DNA of 64,000 nt from Chryseobacterium mulctrae (GTDB lineage: Bacteria; Bacteroidota; Bacteroidia; Flavobacteriales; Weeksellaceae): contig NZ_VAJL01000001.1 of assembly GCF_006175945.1 (NCBI RefSeq), forward strand, positions 1,488,001 to 1,552,000, written 5' to 3'. The position numbers and the translations under genes are program-made. The notes below the pieces were generated by a model that was given only the letters and a program-made list of their open reading frames with translations, was not told where the DNA came from and did no database searches. Positions 9,602 to 18,356 of this stretch are shown piece by piece; the first letter of the stretch is position 1, and each line of letters begins with the position of its first letter.

Positions 9602-9630
9602 GGCATCGAGTTTTTTCGGTGCTCTTTTTT
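9602..9630 (+). terminator. Terminator after xylE
   Basis: GGCATCGA (9602-9609) pairs with TCGGTGCT (9616-9623), with two G-T pairs, and is followed by CTTTTTT. This is a standard factor-independent terminator on the plus strand. Confidence 0.75.
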
Positions 9631-9648
9631 AATCAATTTAAAATTACT

Positions 9649-9912
9649 TCAATCAATATTTTCATTTTTTTTAAGTTGTTTAATTCTCCAAATAAATAGA
9701 ACTAATGCCATCAAAATTAATATTGCTCCAACTAAACATTGTGAAAAATAATCTATGTCTTGGGTTTTTGGACTCAATAAAACTCCTAAACCTACAATTA
9801 ATAAAAAAACACCTAACCCGACTTTTGTCTCAACATGAGTTCCTAAAGCACCAAAAATACCCATTAAAAACTCTGCTCCTATTTTCTTGAAAATTTTCTT
9901 GTTTTGTGACAT
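9649..9912 (-). CDS. Small membrane protein of unknown function
   Basis: I do not recognise the family of this 87-residue protein. It has two hydrophobic segments, about residues 27-46 (GTHVETKVGLGVFLLIVGLG) and 58-76 (QCLVGAILILMALVLFIW), and a basic C-terminal tail (RIKQLKKNE). This suggests an inner-membrane protein with both ends in the cytoplasm. It lies 18 bases after the antiporter gene on the same strand and may be co-transcribed with it. Confidence 0.6.
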   Translation of the reverse strand: MSQNKKIFKKIGAEFLMGIFGALGTHVETKVGLGVFLLIVGLGVLLSPKTQDIDYFSQCLVGAILILMALVLFIWRIKQLKKNENID

Positions 9913-9930
9913 CGAGATAATTTTTTAGAA

Positions 9931-11514
9931 TTAAATCATCCTTAAACGTTCTTCTTCAAGATCGATTTGGAATAATTGCTGACGGATTATTTCTTCATTA
10001 ATTTTCGGATCTTTATTAAGCTCTGAAAGATATTCACGCTGAGTTTCGAGCATTTCTATAAAGATAAGTTTCGTTTTCTCATTCATCCAACTGTCGTCGG
10101 CGGCTTTTGCACGTTCTTCCCAATGTCTAAGGAAAATTTCTAAACCTGCATGGTCTTTCAATTCGTTTTCATACTTGGTTTTAAGAAAATGATAAACATG
10201 TTGTTTCAAATCTTTTTTTAATTTTTGTTTCGTTAATTCTTCAGATTCTTCTTTGAAAACATCATCAAAAAACCGAGTACGTTTGATAAAATAAGGAAGC
10301 GTAAGACCCTGAACTAAAAGAGTAAGCAAAATAACGACAAACGTAATAAAGAGAATTAAATTTCTATGCGGAAAAGCTTCACCATTATCTAAAGTCACGG
10401 GAATTGCCAATGCTGCCGCCAACGAAACTACGCCCCGCATTCCTGTCCAGCCTAATAAAAGTGGCATCATCCAACGGCGTGTTCTTGAAGATGCATGAGG
10501 TTGTACACTTGGACGAAAAATCATCGTAGAAATTAATGCAGCATAAGAGCTAATCATTCTTGCAGCAATCAGAATTCCGGTTACTAAAATACCGTAACCG
10601 ATGGCTGTTTCCAAGGGAATCTGATCTTCCTTAAGCCCATCTACAATTTCCGGAAGTTCTAATCCAATGATGAGGAAAACTACACCATTTAGAATAAATA
10701 TCAGACTTTCCCAAACACTGTAGGCATGAATACGGCTTGTGCTGTTCAAAAATTTTAATCGTCTTGCCGACATAAAAAGTCCGCCAGCAACAACCGCCAA
10801 AACGCCCGAACTGTGAAGCTGCTCTGCAATCCAATACATCAAATAAGGTTCAATGATTGTCAATGCAATATCTGAAGGCGCATCGGTCGGAAGAAGTTTA
10901 TGTGCTTTTACAAAAAGCCATCCCAAAAGCAAACCAATACCAACGCCTCCAATGACCATCCAAAAGAAACTCATCGTTGCGTCCATCCAAATAAACTGAC
11001 CCGTTCCAACCGCAATCAAAGCGAATCGGAAAATGATCAATGATGAAGCGTCATTCAATAAACTTTCGCCTTCAAGAATGGTAGAGGTAGATTTTGGAAT
11101 TTTGACAAATTTAGTAATCGCGCCTGTACTCACCGCATCTGGTGGAGAAACGATTCCACCAAGTAAAAACCCTAAAGCAATTGTGAATCCCGGAATAAAA
11201 TAATTGGTAATTAAAGCCACTGATAAAGCGGTAAAAAATACGACCAGAAAAGCAAAACTCCCAATAATACGCCACCATTTCATCATTTCTTTAAAGGAAA
11301 TATTCCAGGCTGCATCACATAATAACGGCGGAAGAAATATAAAAAAGATAAGATCCGGATCAATTTTTATGACAGGTAATCCCGGAATGAAACTGATAAT
11401 CAAACCTCCAACAACCAATAAAATAGGGTAAGCAATTTTGAGTTTGGCAGCAAACATGTTTAAAACAACGATGACCGCAACCATTGCTAACAGAAAAGGT
11501 AAAAGACTGTGCAT
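9931..11514 (-). CDS. CPA1-type Na+/H+ (cation/proton) antiporter
   Basis: A 527-residue inner-membrane protein with about twelve hydrophobic helices followed by a roughly 110-residue charged cytoplasmic tail (from FKEESEELTKQKLKK). CPA1 family signatures are FFIFLPPLLCDAAW near residue 57, GGIVSPPDAVST near 120 with the ion-binding Asp, LEGESLLNDASSLIIF near 147 containing the conserved ND pair, and GWTGMRGVVSLAAALAIP in a late helix. Such proteins exchange cytoplasmic Na+ (or K+) for H+ and maintain pH and salt balance. The tail resembles regulatory C-termini of bacterial NhaP/Nhe-like proteins. Confidence 0.92.
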   Translation of the reverse strand: MHSLLPFLLAMVAVIVVLNMFAAKLKIAYPILLVVGGLIISFIPGLPVIKIDPDLIFFIFLPPLLCDAAWNISFKEMMKWWRIIGSFAFLVVFFTALSVALITNYFIPGFTIALGFLLGGIVSPPDAVSTGAITKFVKIPKSTSTILEGESLLNDASSLIIFRFALIAVGTGQFIWMDATMSFFWMVIGGVGIGLLLGWLFVKAHKLLPTDAPSDIALTIIEPYLMYWIAEQLHSSGVLAVVAGGLFMSARRLKFLNSTSRIHAYSVWESLIFILNGVVFLIIGLELPEIVDGLKEDQIPLETAIGYGILVTGILIAARMISSYAALISTMIFRPSVQPHASSRTRRWMMPLLLGWTGMRGVVSLAAALAIPVTLDNGEAFPHRNLILFITFVVILLTLLVQGLTLPYFIKRTRFFDDVFKEESEELTKQKLKKDLKQHVYHFLKTKYENELKDHAGLEIFLRHWEERAKAADDSWMNEKTKLIFIEMLETQREYLSELNKDPKINEEIIRQQLFQIDLEEERLRMI

Positions 11515-11700
11515 GATATTATTTGTGTTTTAAGATACAAAAATAGCAAATGTGCTGGCTTGAATTTTTTTTTATGATATTATTATATAAATCTTAATAC
11601 AAAAAAGCTTCTTTGAATTTCATCTTTTTTAAGCCATTTCCCAACCATAACAAACAACAGCCTCATAACACCAGTACTATGATATCACTATCTTTTATTA

Positions 11701-11745
11701 CTTACATATCATGAATCATTGGGTTGCTCAATCTCTGTTAATCAT
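11701..11745 (-). pseudogene. Decayed C-terminal remnant of the 12835-13872 lipoprotein family
   Basis: Read on the minus strand, this stretch gives RD-stop-ATQ-stop-FMICK, which aligns with the end of the intact lipoprotein gene (RNLATQGFMMWK). At DNA level, the ATCATGAATCATTGGGTTGC stretch matches ATCATAAATCCTTGGGTTGC at about 12846. It lies just after the stop of the 209-residue lipoprotein gene. Two stops within the matched region show that it is dead. Confidence 0.6.
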
Positions 11746-11746
11746 C

Positions 11747-12376
11747 TTATTGATTTTCAATAAATATTATATAATTGTTCATGAAATTTCTTGACTTGTC
11801 ATCCATTGTTTCAAATTCAAATATTTCATTCTTTTTCAAAACAAACTGAGTGTTAAAATTACGATTACAATATCCTTTGCCAGACTTGGAAACTTCATCT
11901 ATGATTTCAAAATGTTTTTTGGCAATTTCATCATTTTTAAATTCATAAATACGAATGTGAAAGTTATAATAATAGCTTGAAAAATTTTTATTACTTCGAT
12001 CGAATTTTGTTCTCTTATTATACTTGGTATTTTTTGACCTACTTTTAACTGAATAAATCCGCATCCCTTTCATATTAATATGATATTGAATATGCTTCAC
12101 ACAATCGAAAATAAAACTATATTCATCTTTTGATTTATCAACTGTATATAAGATTACCTCTACATCATTTTTTTCAAATTCTTTTTTTAAATTATTTATA
12201 AGACCCAAATTGTCGGGCATATTTACCGTATGAATAGTATCATGAGTATATTTTGGGTTAATCAGTTGATATAATATAGAATCCTCTACCTTTTTTTGAC
12301 AAGAAAGAACAATCAGACAGCTAAAGCTTATTAAAAGTGAGTGAAAAATTTCACTTTTTCTTACATTCTTATACAT
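11747..12376 (-). CDS. Putative lipoprotein, possible immunity protein
   Basis: I do not recognise this 209-residue family. The N-terminus has basic residues, a hydrophobic stretch and a lipobox ending LIVLSC-QKK (Cys 26), so it should be a lipid-anchored envelope protein. The mature part is rich in charged and Tyr/Asn residues without an enzyme motif. It is the last gene of the type VI effector cassette and is flanked on both sides by decayed copies of a neighbouring lipoprotein tail. Envelope lipoproteins beside T6SS effectors often act as immunity factors, but that role is inference here. Confidence 0.6.
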   Translation of the reverse strand: MYKNVRKSEIFHSLLISFSCLIVLSCQKKVEDSILYQLINPKYTHDTIHTVNMPDNLGLINNLKKEFEKNDVEVILYTVDKSKDEYSFIFDCVKHIQYHINMKGMRIYSVKSRSKNTKYNKRTKFDRSNKNFSSYYYNFHIRIYEFKNDEIAKKHFEIIDEVSKSGKGYCNRNFNTQFVLKKNEIFEFETMDDKSRNFMNNYIIFIENQ

Positions 12377-12424
12377 TTTTAATCACTTTAGATTTCACTT
12401 TAATTGCGATATTTCTCATTACTT

Positions 12425-12528
12425 TCAAATCATAAATCCTTGGCTTACCAAATCTTTTCCTTCGAGAAAACATAAAGTAATGCCGGCTGGAAATACACCA
12501 ATTTTGTCCATAATGTAATAAAAAACCG
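12425..12528 (-). pseudogene. C-terminal remnant of the 12835-13872 lipoprotein family
   Basis: On the minus strand, codons 12511-12425 read MDKIGVFPAGITLCFLEG then KDLVSQGFMI and a stop. This aligns along its whole length with the last 29 residues of the intact gene at 12835 (GGIFVPPITLYLPEGRNLATQ, then GFMMWK). Upstream codons continue the similarity weakly until the stop of the 96-residue gene. No full-length frame remains, so this is the tail of a deleted paralogue. Confidence 0.75.
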
Positions 12529-12819
12529 TTATTTCTTTTTTTGTCGCCTATTATGCTTTATGAGATAATATATTGAAATTGGAATCACTATAAATAGAGA
12601 GATTCCTAACGAAATAAATTCCGTAATTTGGTCATACCATCTGTATGAAAAATTAATCTGTACAAAAATGAAACGACAGATAAAAAGGAAGTTAAGCCCC
12701 GTTATAAAATACCAGAACCACCTTTTCCAAGTACTTTCATTATCAGTATAACTCTCCGCTACAATTCTGAAATAAAATAGTAGACTGGCTATTTGAATCA
12801 ATAAAACCAATACTATCAT
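12529..12819 (-). CDS. Small membrane protein in the T6SS effector cassette
   Basis: A 96-residue protein with three hydrophobic segments: about residues 1-20 (MIVLVLLIQIASLLFYFRIV), 32-52 (WKRWFWYFITGLNFLFICRF) and 67-88 (FISLGISLFIVIPISIYYLI), with a basic end (KHNRRQKKK). I do not recognise the family. It starts 15 bases after the stop of the lipoprotein gene and lies between the intact gene and a remnant of it. A small inner-membrane protein next to an effector with a hydrophobic, possibly pore-forming segment would suit an immunity role. This is inference. Confidence 0.6.
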   Translation of the reverse strand: MIVLVLLIQIASLLFYFRIVAESYTDNESTWKRWFWYFITGLNFLFICRFIFVQINFSYRWYDQITEFISLGISLFIVIPISIYYLIKHNRRQKKK

Positions 12820-12834
12820 ATCATTATTTTTTTA

Positions 12835-13872
12835 TTATTTCCACATCATAAATCCTTGGGTTGCTAAATTTCTGCCTTCTGGGAGATATAACGTGATTGG
12901 GGGTACAAATATTCCACCTTCTCCATATTTTAAAAATAATGCTCCTCCATTTCTTAAATCTGAATCTTGACTATTTGTTATTAATCTTAATAATCGTCCT
13001 TCTCCCATATATTCCATTTTATAGTCTTTTATAGTTTCCTGAGTATACTTATTTCCCATAATATCATTTTTATATTCTTCCAATGTTTCTTCAAGATTCT
13101 GTTTATCCCTGTAATATGATCCTTTAATTCTAACATTAGAAGGAAAATCAATTTTTAACTGTGCATCTAAATCTTTATTTATATAAATTCGTCCTACCAT
13201 ATTGTAAAACTCTAAAGCTTTTTTTCGTACCAATTCCTGATCTAATTTTTTTAAATTTTGGCCTTTTTTCCAGCCTTCAAATTCATATGGAACTTTTGCA
13301 TCAAATGTAAAATTAAATTCGTAATACTCTTTTCCTGCTGCTTCTTTCGGGCTTATCTTTTGAGTAATAACTTTTTCATCATCCAATCCCTTCTTAGATT
13401 TTTCATCAATGCTAATAATACTTATCATCACTTGCGACTCTTCTGTCAGCTTCGTTATTGGTAGAGCATCTTTTACACCTAAACTTTCATTATTTAGATT
13501 ACCTATTGGATACATTTTTACCGTAACTTTTTGATCGCCTGATTTTAAAAACAATGAACTGAGTGGGGTTGGTGTAATGTAATTGGATATTTCATAATCA
13601 TCAAATAAACTTACATCATTAACATAAATTTCTATTAAACAGTTCTTTTTACTCGTTCTAAAATAATATATTGGTTCACTATCATAATGCTTAATTTGTG
13701 AGTTAAGTTTCTCTACAAAATTAGCTTCTGTTATATCTTTTGCCTCTGGAAAAATATATTGGTTAATATCGTACATAGTTTTTTTATTGTAGTTTGTTGA
13801 TGATTGATTTTTATTTTGGCTACAGCTAGTTATACTTATTGCAAATGCCAGTATAAAAATTACTTTTTTCAT
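12835..13872 (-). CDS. Putative lipoprotein, candidate immunity protein for the 949-residue effector
   Basis: The 345-residue protein starts MKKVIFILAFAISITSC-SQ, a lipoprotein signal with Cys 17, so it is membrane-anchored in the envelope. The mature part looks beta-rich and has no known motif that I can name. The gene starts 10 bases after the stop of the large effector-like gene, and its last 30 codons recur as decayed copies at 12425 and 11701, so the family has been duplicated and lost locally. This gain and loss next to an effector is the pattern expected of immunity genes, but no direct evidence of function is present. Confidence 0.65.
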   Translation of the reverse strand: MKKVIFILAFAISITSCSQNKNQSSTNYNKKTMYDINQYIFPEAKDITEANFVEKLNSQIKHYDSEPIYYFRTSKKNCLIEIYVNDVSLFDDYEISNYITPTPLSSLFLKSGDQKVTVKMYPIGNLNNESLGVKDALPITKLTEESQVMISIISIDEKSKKGLDDEKVITQKISPKEAAGKEYYEFNFTFDAKVPYEFEGWKKGQNLKKLDQELVRKKALEFYNMVGRIYINKDLDAQLKIDFPSNVRIKGSYYRDKQNLEETLEEYKNDIMGNKYTQETIKDYKMEYMGEGRLLRLITNSQDSDLRNGGALFLKYGEGGIFVPPITLYLPEGRNLATQGFMMWK

Positions 13873-13882
13873 ATAGAAAATT

Positions 13883-16732
13883 TTATTCTGTTAACGGAAT
13901 CGGTTTATGGCTAATGACCTGCGGAGGAATCACCACAAATTTCTGAGACTTTTTCTCAATATTTATATCTTTTCCTTTTTTCTTCTGATCTTCTCTTTTA
14001 AAACTATATCCATATTCTCCTGCAACACCTGTAAAAATAACAGAATCTACATAATAAGGTTTTTTATCATTGGCATGGAAGAAATATCTGCGTTCAAGAA
14101 AAATACCAGTACTTATTTCAAATTTACCTCCTGCCTCTATATTTTTCACTGTAGTATTGGCTACATAATTAATAATATTCATCGCCCTTACAGGTACTTT
14201 TACATTAGCATCTATTTTTACATCTACCTTAAGCTCTTTGCTAGATCCTACTGTGGCTACCGAAGCATCTTTCACATTATCTTTTTTTAGTAAAAAGTTG
14301 GTAAGGTTGAGTTTTTTTTCGGCATTATGTATTTTAAGCTCAAAATCCATCCCGTAACCTCCTTTTACTGCTACAGAATATTCCGCTTTTGTGCCAAATA
14401 CTTTTTCTATCAATTCTGCGGTAACAAATGCAAGATATTCATTTACCTTCTCAAAAGAATCTCCCAACAATTGAAGATAATGGTCAGACAATCCTGCGGC
14501 CTCATGTGCATCTTTACTAAAAGGTCTTAAAATATGCCGGTTGAAGCCTATTGTAAGAAACTCAAGTCCTTTTTGAGAAAGGTCTATCACCTTGTAAACA
14601 GGTGTTTTTTCATAAACCAAGTCACCAAGGTTTTTCTTATGCTCATGATCGATCCCAAAAAGTGGAGAAAATGCCATTCTTTCTTCAAGGAGTGGCTGTA
14701 TTCCTACTTCTTCATCTTCTGCATAACGATAGCCTTTATAATAACTTACAGATGGGCTTGTGATAATGGTATGTCCTATTTTTGCAACAGTTCCTAACAG
14801 TTTTTTCTTTCTTATAGCTTCTATATTTCTTTCGGCTTTTTTTGCCATTATTTCAAGCTTTCCAGACATTTTCACTCCCGCTTTACTCATTCTGGCAAGT
14901 AATAGTTCTGCGGAAGCACCCTCTGTAACTATCAATAAAAGAATCTGTACTAATATTTCCAGCGTTACTGCTCCTGCTATAAATCCGTCAAACAAATTTG
15001 GATATTGTTCTGCATATTCTATTCGTTTGTCACATTTTCCTTTTTTATTAAAATCATAATATGCCGTAAAAGCTAAACCATAATTCTTTGCCATATCTTT
15101 TAGAAGCTCCAGAATAAAATCATTTATGCTATCTGCTATACCAAAAGGATCTACTGGGGTCAGAAGATTAAAATATTGATTGTAATTCTGAACCCAAGTA
15201 ATCTTATCATCTAAACCTTCTCGCTTAACAACATCTTCATCATCCATATAATATCTAGGTCTAACAGGTTGATTATAAAAACCATGAAATGCCCAAGCTA
15301 CATCAGCATAGGTGTGCAAATAAAGTCCCTTCTGATAACGGCAGGTTTCCAAACCAATTCTATGGGTATTTACAATGCCTTTCTTATCTGCTTCTGCATC
15401 CATCAGTACTCCTTTAATCTCATTTTCGAAGACATCAGTATTACGTAATGCTGCGGAAAACAAAAAATAATTCTTCATAAATTCCCAAGCCTCAGATTTA
15501 TCATATTTATAATCAAAAGAAGGTTTTATGGTAATTTTTTCATCTAACTTTTCAAAAGAGTATTCGATATTAGCTTCAGTAAGAGCTTCAGTATTGATTA
15601 CTCTGCCTTTGTGTGGTTTTTCCTGTTCAGTTAAACTGCTTTCAGAAAATGTGGTAAGTTTTTTATTTTGATCCGAGAGACTGCAGTTCTCTGTTTTTAC
15701 AGCTTCCAGCCTTATTTTAAGTTCTTTAATATTTTTGCTATCTCTAGGCGGAACAATTGCGGATATATGTAAGACATTATTTTTAAAAACTCCTTTAGAA
15801 TCCTTTGTTGTGGGGTTTTTCTCATCAAAAAGTTCTTGTTCTGGATTATCTCCGTTTTTATAGTAAACTCTTTCGTACTTGCAAGGTTCATATTTTTGAG
15901 TAAAATACTGTTCATCAGCAACAGTAACTGGGCTTAGACTTGTAATCTTTTCTGGGGGAAAAAATGATGTAATATTGAAAACAATATTCAATAGCTTGCT
16001 CTGATCTTTACCATGAAATAAGATTTGATCTCCATAGGATATCGTGAAATAGCTTTTGGCTATTACCGTATCTTTTACTTTTCCTGTTACGGCTAATAAA
16101 TTTTTTCCAGAAAAATAGTCGGCGAGAATCGTTGGAGCATTTCGAAGAAAAAACTGATAATTATCTTTAAGCGTTTTGTTATCAATATAAAAATCATTCA
16201 AATCATACTCTGAAGTCATACGCAAGGTCTTTGCAAAATCTTTAATCTCAACATCATTACCATCCGCAGATTTAAGGAAAAAACGAATAGTTAAAGGGAT
16301 GTTATATAATCCAAACCCTTTAAAATAGGCAGTAAATTTATGGTTTACGGCCACTTCATATATTTTTTGATCTATTGAGTCTCCCCAATATGCCTCAGTA
16401 ATTTTAGGTTTAGCAAATACAGAAATATCTAATTTTGTTAATATATTATCGTGTAAATCTGTAATAATCACATTAAAAATATGGGGAACTTCGTTGGAGC
16501 CTGCATAAGATTTTAGAATTTTTAATTCTGCCTTCTTACCTTTTGTTAAATCATTCGTGTCTAACTGCACATTGTTACTATAGATTTCCCAAATGGTTTC
16601 TGTGTTCGAGGAAACATTAACTGCTTCCATATCCAAAATGACGGTTTCTGTTTTTATTACGTCAAAATCTAAATGCAGAGAGCCATTACCATCATGAGTT
16701 TTGTTGTCGTATTGGGTGATTATTCTTGCCAT
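13883..16732 (-). CDS. Large putative T6SS effector of unknown activity
   Basis: The open frame extends to 16783, but the ATG at 16730-16732 (MARIITQYDNKTHDGNG) lies just after the PAAR-like gene stop and is preferred, giving 949 residues. No signal peptide is present. Residues 1-330 look like beta-sandwich repeats, for example KTETVILDMEAVNVS and LTIRFFLKSADGNDVEIKD. A middle, helix-rich part includes TYADVAWAFHGFYNQPVRPR, and a long hydrophobic helix spans about residues 583-613 (FDGFIAGAVTLEILVQILLL). The last 250 residues are beta-rich. The position directly after a PAAR-like gene and before lipoprotein genes indicates T6SS cargo. The hydrophobic helix suggests membrane insertion, but I recognise no toxin family. 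Confidence 0.65.
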   Translation of the reverse strand: MARIITQYDNKTHDGNGSLHLDFDVIKTETVILDMEAVNVSSNTETIWEIYSNNVQLDTNDLTKGKKAELKILKSYAGSNEVPHIFNVIITDLHDNILTKLDISVFAKPKITEAYWGDSIDQKIYEVAVNHKFTAYFKGFGLYNIPLTIRFFLKSADGNDVEIKDFAKTLRMTSEYDLNDFYIDNKTLKDNYQFFLRNAPTILADYFSGKNLLAVTGKVKDTVIAKSYFTISYGDQILFHGKDQSKLLNIVFNITSFFPPEKITSLSPVTVADEQYFTQKYEPCKYERVYYKNGDNPEQELFDEKNPTTKDSKGVFKNNVLHISAIVPPRDSKNIKELKIRLEAVKTENCSLSDQNKKLTTFSESSLTEQEKPHKGRVINTEALTEANIEYSFEKLDEKITIKPSFDYKYDKSEAWEFMKNYFLFSAALRNTDVFENEIKGVLMDAEADKKGIVNTHRIGLETCRYQKGLYLHTYADVAWAFHGFYNQPVRPRYYMDDEDVVKREGLDDKITWVQNYNQYFNLLTPVDPFGIADSINDFILELLKDMAKNYGLAFTAYYDFNKKGKCDKRIEYAEQYPNLFDGFIAGAVTLEILVQILLLIVTEGASAELLLARMSKAGVKMSGKLEIMAKKAERNIEAIRKKKLLGTVAKIGHTIITSPSVSYYKGYRYAEDEEVGIQPLLEERMAFSPLFGIDHEHKKNLGDLVYEKTPVYKVIDLSQKGLEFLTIGFNRHILRPFSKDAHEAAGLSDHYLQLLGDSFEKVNEYLAFVTAELIEKVFGTKAEYSVAVKGGYGMDFELKIHNAEKKLNLTNFLLKKDNVKDASVATVGSSKELKVDVKIDANVKVPVRAMNIINYVANTTVKNIEAGGKFEISTGIFLERRYFFHANDKKPYYVDSVIFTGVAGEYGYSFKREDQKKKGKDINIEKKSQKFVVIPPQVISHKPIPLTE

Positions 16733-16736
16733 TATA

Positions 16737-17207
16737 TCATTTGGTTTTAAAAAAAATGAAATGATTAGGGATTTTTTCTTCATTCAAATCCACAAACGGA
16801 AACAATTCTGTCAACACTTCTTTATCCGCATTCTTCACATTCTGCGCATTTGCCTCAGCGGTCTGCCCATGATTGATAATGGTAATACAGTCTGGTCCTC
16901 CGACAGGACAGGTAGCCTTGTTATCTTCTAAAAGGGGTTTTCCCTGATTATCTTCCAGCATGATTTTTTCATAATATCCACTCCATTGAGTAACAACTGC
17001 CTGACAAGGATTATTATTCATTTTTTTGCAGGATCCGAAGGTATTTTTCTCAAAGGTTTGTCCAATGTCTACATGAGTAGCTATAAGCTTTTTGCTTGCA
17101 TCATTGATGTAGCGTTTGCTCTGTGTTTTTACGGTAAGCTTATCAGGAGTTGTACCAAACTTACATTGGCAGGTTGCTCCATGGCAAACTAAATGTTTTT
17201 CACTCAT
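16737..17207 (-). CDS. PAAR-like (DUF4280) spike-tip protein
   Basis: The 156-residue protein starts MSEKHLVCHGATCQCKFGT, the DUF4280 pattern of PAAR-like proteins, with Cys/His positions that probably bind a metal. Later segments include LIATHVDIGQTFEKNTFGSC, KKMNNNPCQAV, TCPVGGPDCI and NHGQTAEANAQNV. PAAR proteins cap the VgrG trimer and carry effectors on the tip of the type VI needle. The gene lies between the LysM-like protein and the large effector gene, whose start is four bases past this stop, so the pair is probably translationally coupled. The PAAR-like protein probably docks the 949-residue protein on the spike. Confidence 0.85.
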   Translation of the reverse strand: MSEKHLVCHGATCQCKFGTTPDKLTVKTQSKRYINDASKKLIATHVDIGQTFEKNTFGSCKKMNNNPCQAVVTQWSGYYEKIMLEDNQGKPLLEDNKATCPVGGPDCITIINHGQTAEANAQNVKNADKEVLTELFPFVDLNEEKIPNHFIFFKTK

Positions 17208-17231
17208 AGTATTTTGTATTTTTTCTCAGAT

Positions 17232-18224
17232 TTACTGTTCGTATAACTGAAAATCAATTTTATATTCGGTGTTTTTCTCAAATGTTGAAAGATAACCTGT
17301 GATTGAAAATATCTCCCCGGTTTCTTTGTTCAATTTATACAGGAGATTAGCTTCTCCTTTTGTTCTGTTTTTATTGAACAGATTTTCATCTTCAGTTCCT
17401 GTTATTTTTAATGCTATTTTATTTCCTGTTGTATATTCTTTATTCAATACCAATTCTGTCCCATATCCAATTTCCTGTGTTAAACCCGAAAAATAAACCT
17501 GTAGAAAATCTTTTTTAAAAAATTGAGGATAGCTTCCATAAACAGGTAAAAAGAACAGTTTATAAAAAAGATTTCTTCCAAGCATCTCTTTCTTCAGATT
17601 AATATTTGCGTAAACCTTATTCATTTGTGTCAGAATCTGATCCGTAGTTTCAGACTGATAATAATCTTTCATTTTTGGAAGACAATCTGCTTTCCAGCGC
17701 TTAGCAATTTCTTCATGGTTGATGATATTTTCAAGCCCACCATTTTTCTTTACTGAAATCTGTAACGGATATAAAATCTGTTCTGCTTTTTCAAATAACT
17801 GTTCTATAACTTTATCAATTTCCTGATTGTTTACGTATGTTTTTTCTTTTGTCAGTTCCAAATGAAATGGAGTTCTTTTTATCTTTATTCTGTAGTGAAT
17901 CTGAAGATTTTTAGGTAAAAATTTGATAACGACTCCATAAGTTTTCTCACTGGAAACAACAGGAAGATCTAATGTTGTACTTTTCAGTAATTTCTGGTCT
18001 CTGGTCTCAAACTTATCAGCAGGAATATAAACGTATTCCACATATTTAGGCAGAGATAATGTCAATAACTCCTGAAAACTGCAGTGTTTATTATGAAAAT
18101 TCAAAAACTCTTCCGGAGTCATTTCATATTCTGCGGAAAATTCTTTAAGGTTTAAAATGCCTTCTACTTTAACCTTCTTATATTCATTTATCACCGAGTC
18201 TTTCATTTCAATTGTTTCCACCAA
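17232..18224 (-). CDS. LysM-like protein of the T6SS cassette
   Basis: A 330-residue protein without signal peptide. Residues about 20-70 (LKEFSAEYEMTPEEFLNFHN to KYVEYVYIPADKF) read like a LysM-type fold: a helix and turn with periodic Leu, then a strand ending in YIP. The remaining 260 residues have alternating beta and helical character and no named motif. It lies 24 bases before the PAAR-like gene. Many Bacteroidota T6SS effector clusters carry a similar LysM-like protein between VgrG and the PAAR-like protein, and an adaptor or chaperone role is plausible. I am sure of the context but not of the function. Confidence 0.6.
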   Translation of the reverse strand: MVETIEMKDSVINEYKKVKVEGILNLKEFSAEYEMTPEEFLNFHNKHCSFQELLTLSLPKYVEYVYIPADKFETRDQKLLKSTTLDLPVVSSEKTYGVVIKFLPKNLQIHYRIKIKRTPFHLELTKEKTYVNNQEIDKVIEQLFEKAEQILYPLQISVKKNGGLENIINHEEIAKRWKADCLPKMKDYYQSETTDQILTQMNKVYANINLKKEMLGRNLFYKLFFLPVYGSYPQFFKKDFLQVYFSGLTQEIGYGTELVLNKEYTTGNKIALKITGTEDENLFNKNRTKGEANLLYKLNKETGEIFSITGYLSTFEKNTEYKIDFQLYEQ

Positions 18225-18356
18225 TTCTTCGTTATCATTTATATTTATTAGTTTTTATCAGCAAATATTTTTTTTAAATTCATCACAGAATATAATTTTA
18301 TAATAGGTTGGAAATACTTTCAGTTTCTATTTATAAACAATCCTCAAAAAGTTTTT

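Noticed and set aside
13907..15059. Series of plus-strand frames inside the 949-residue gene
   Set aside because: They are Phe/Ile/Cys-rich shadows of an A/T-rich minus-strand gene and lack start signals.
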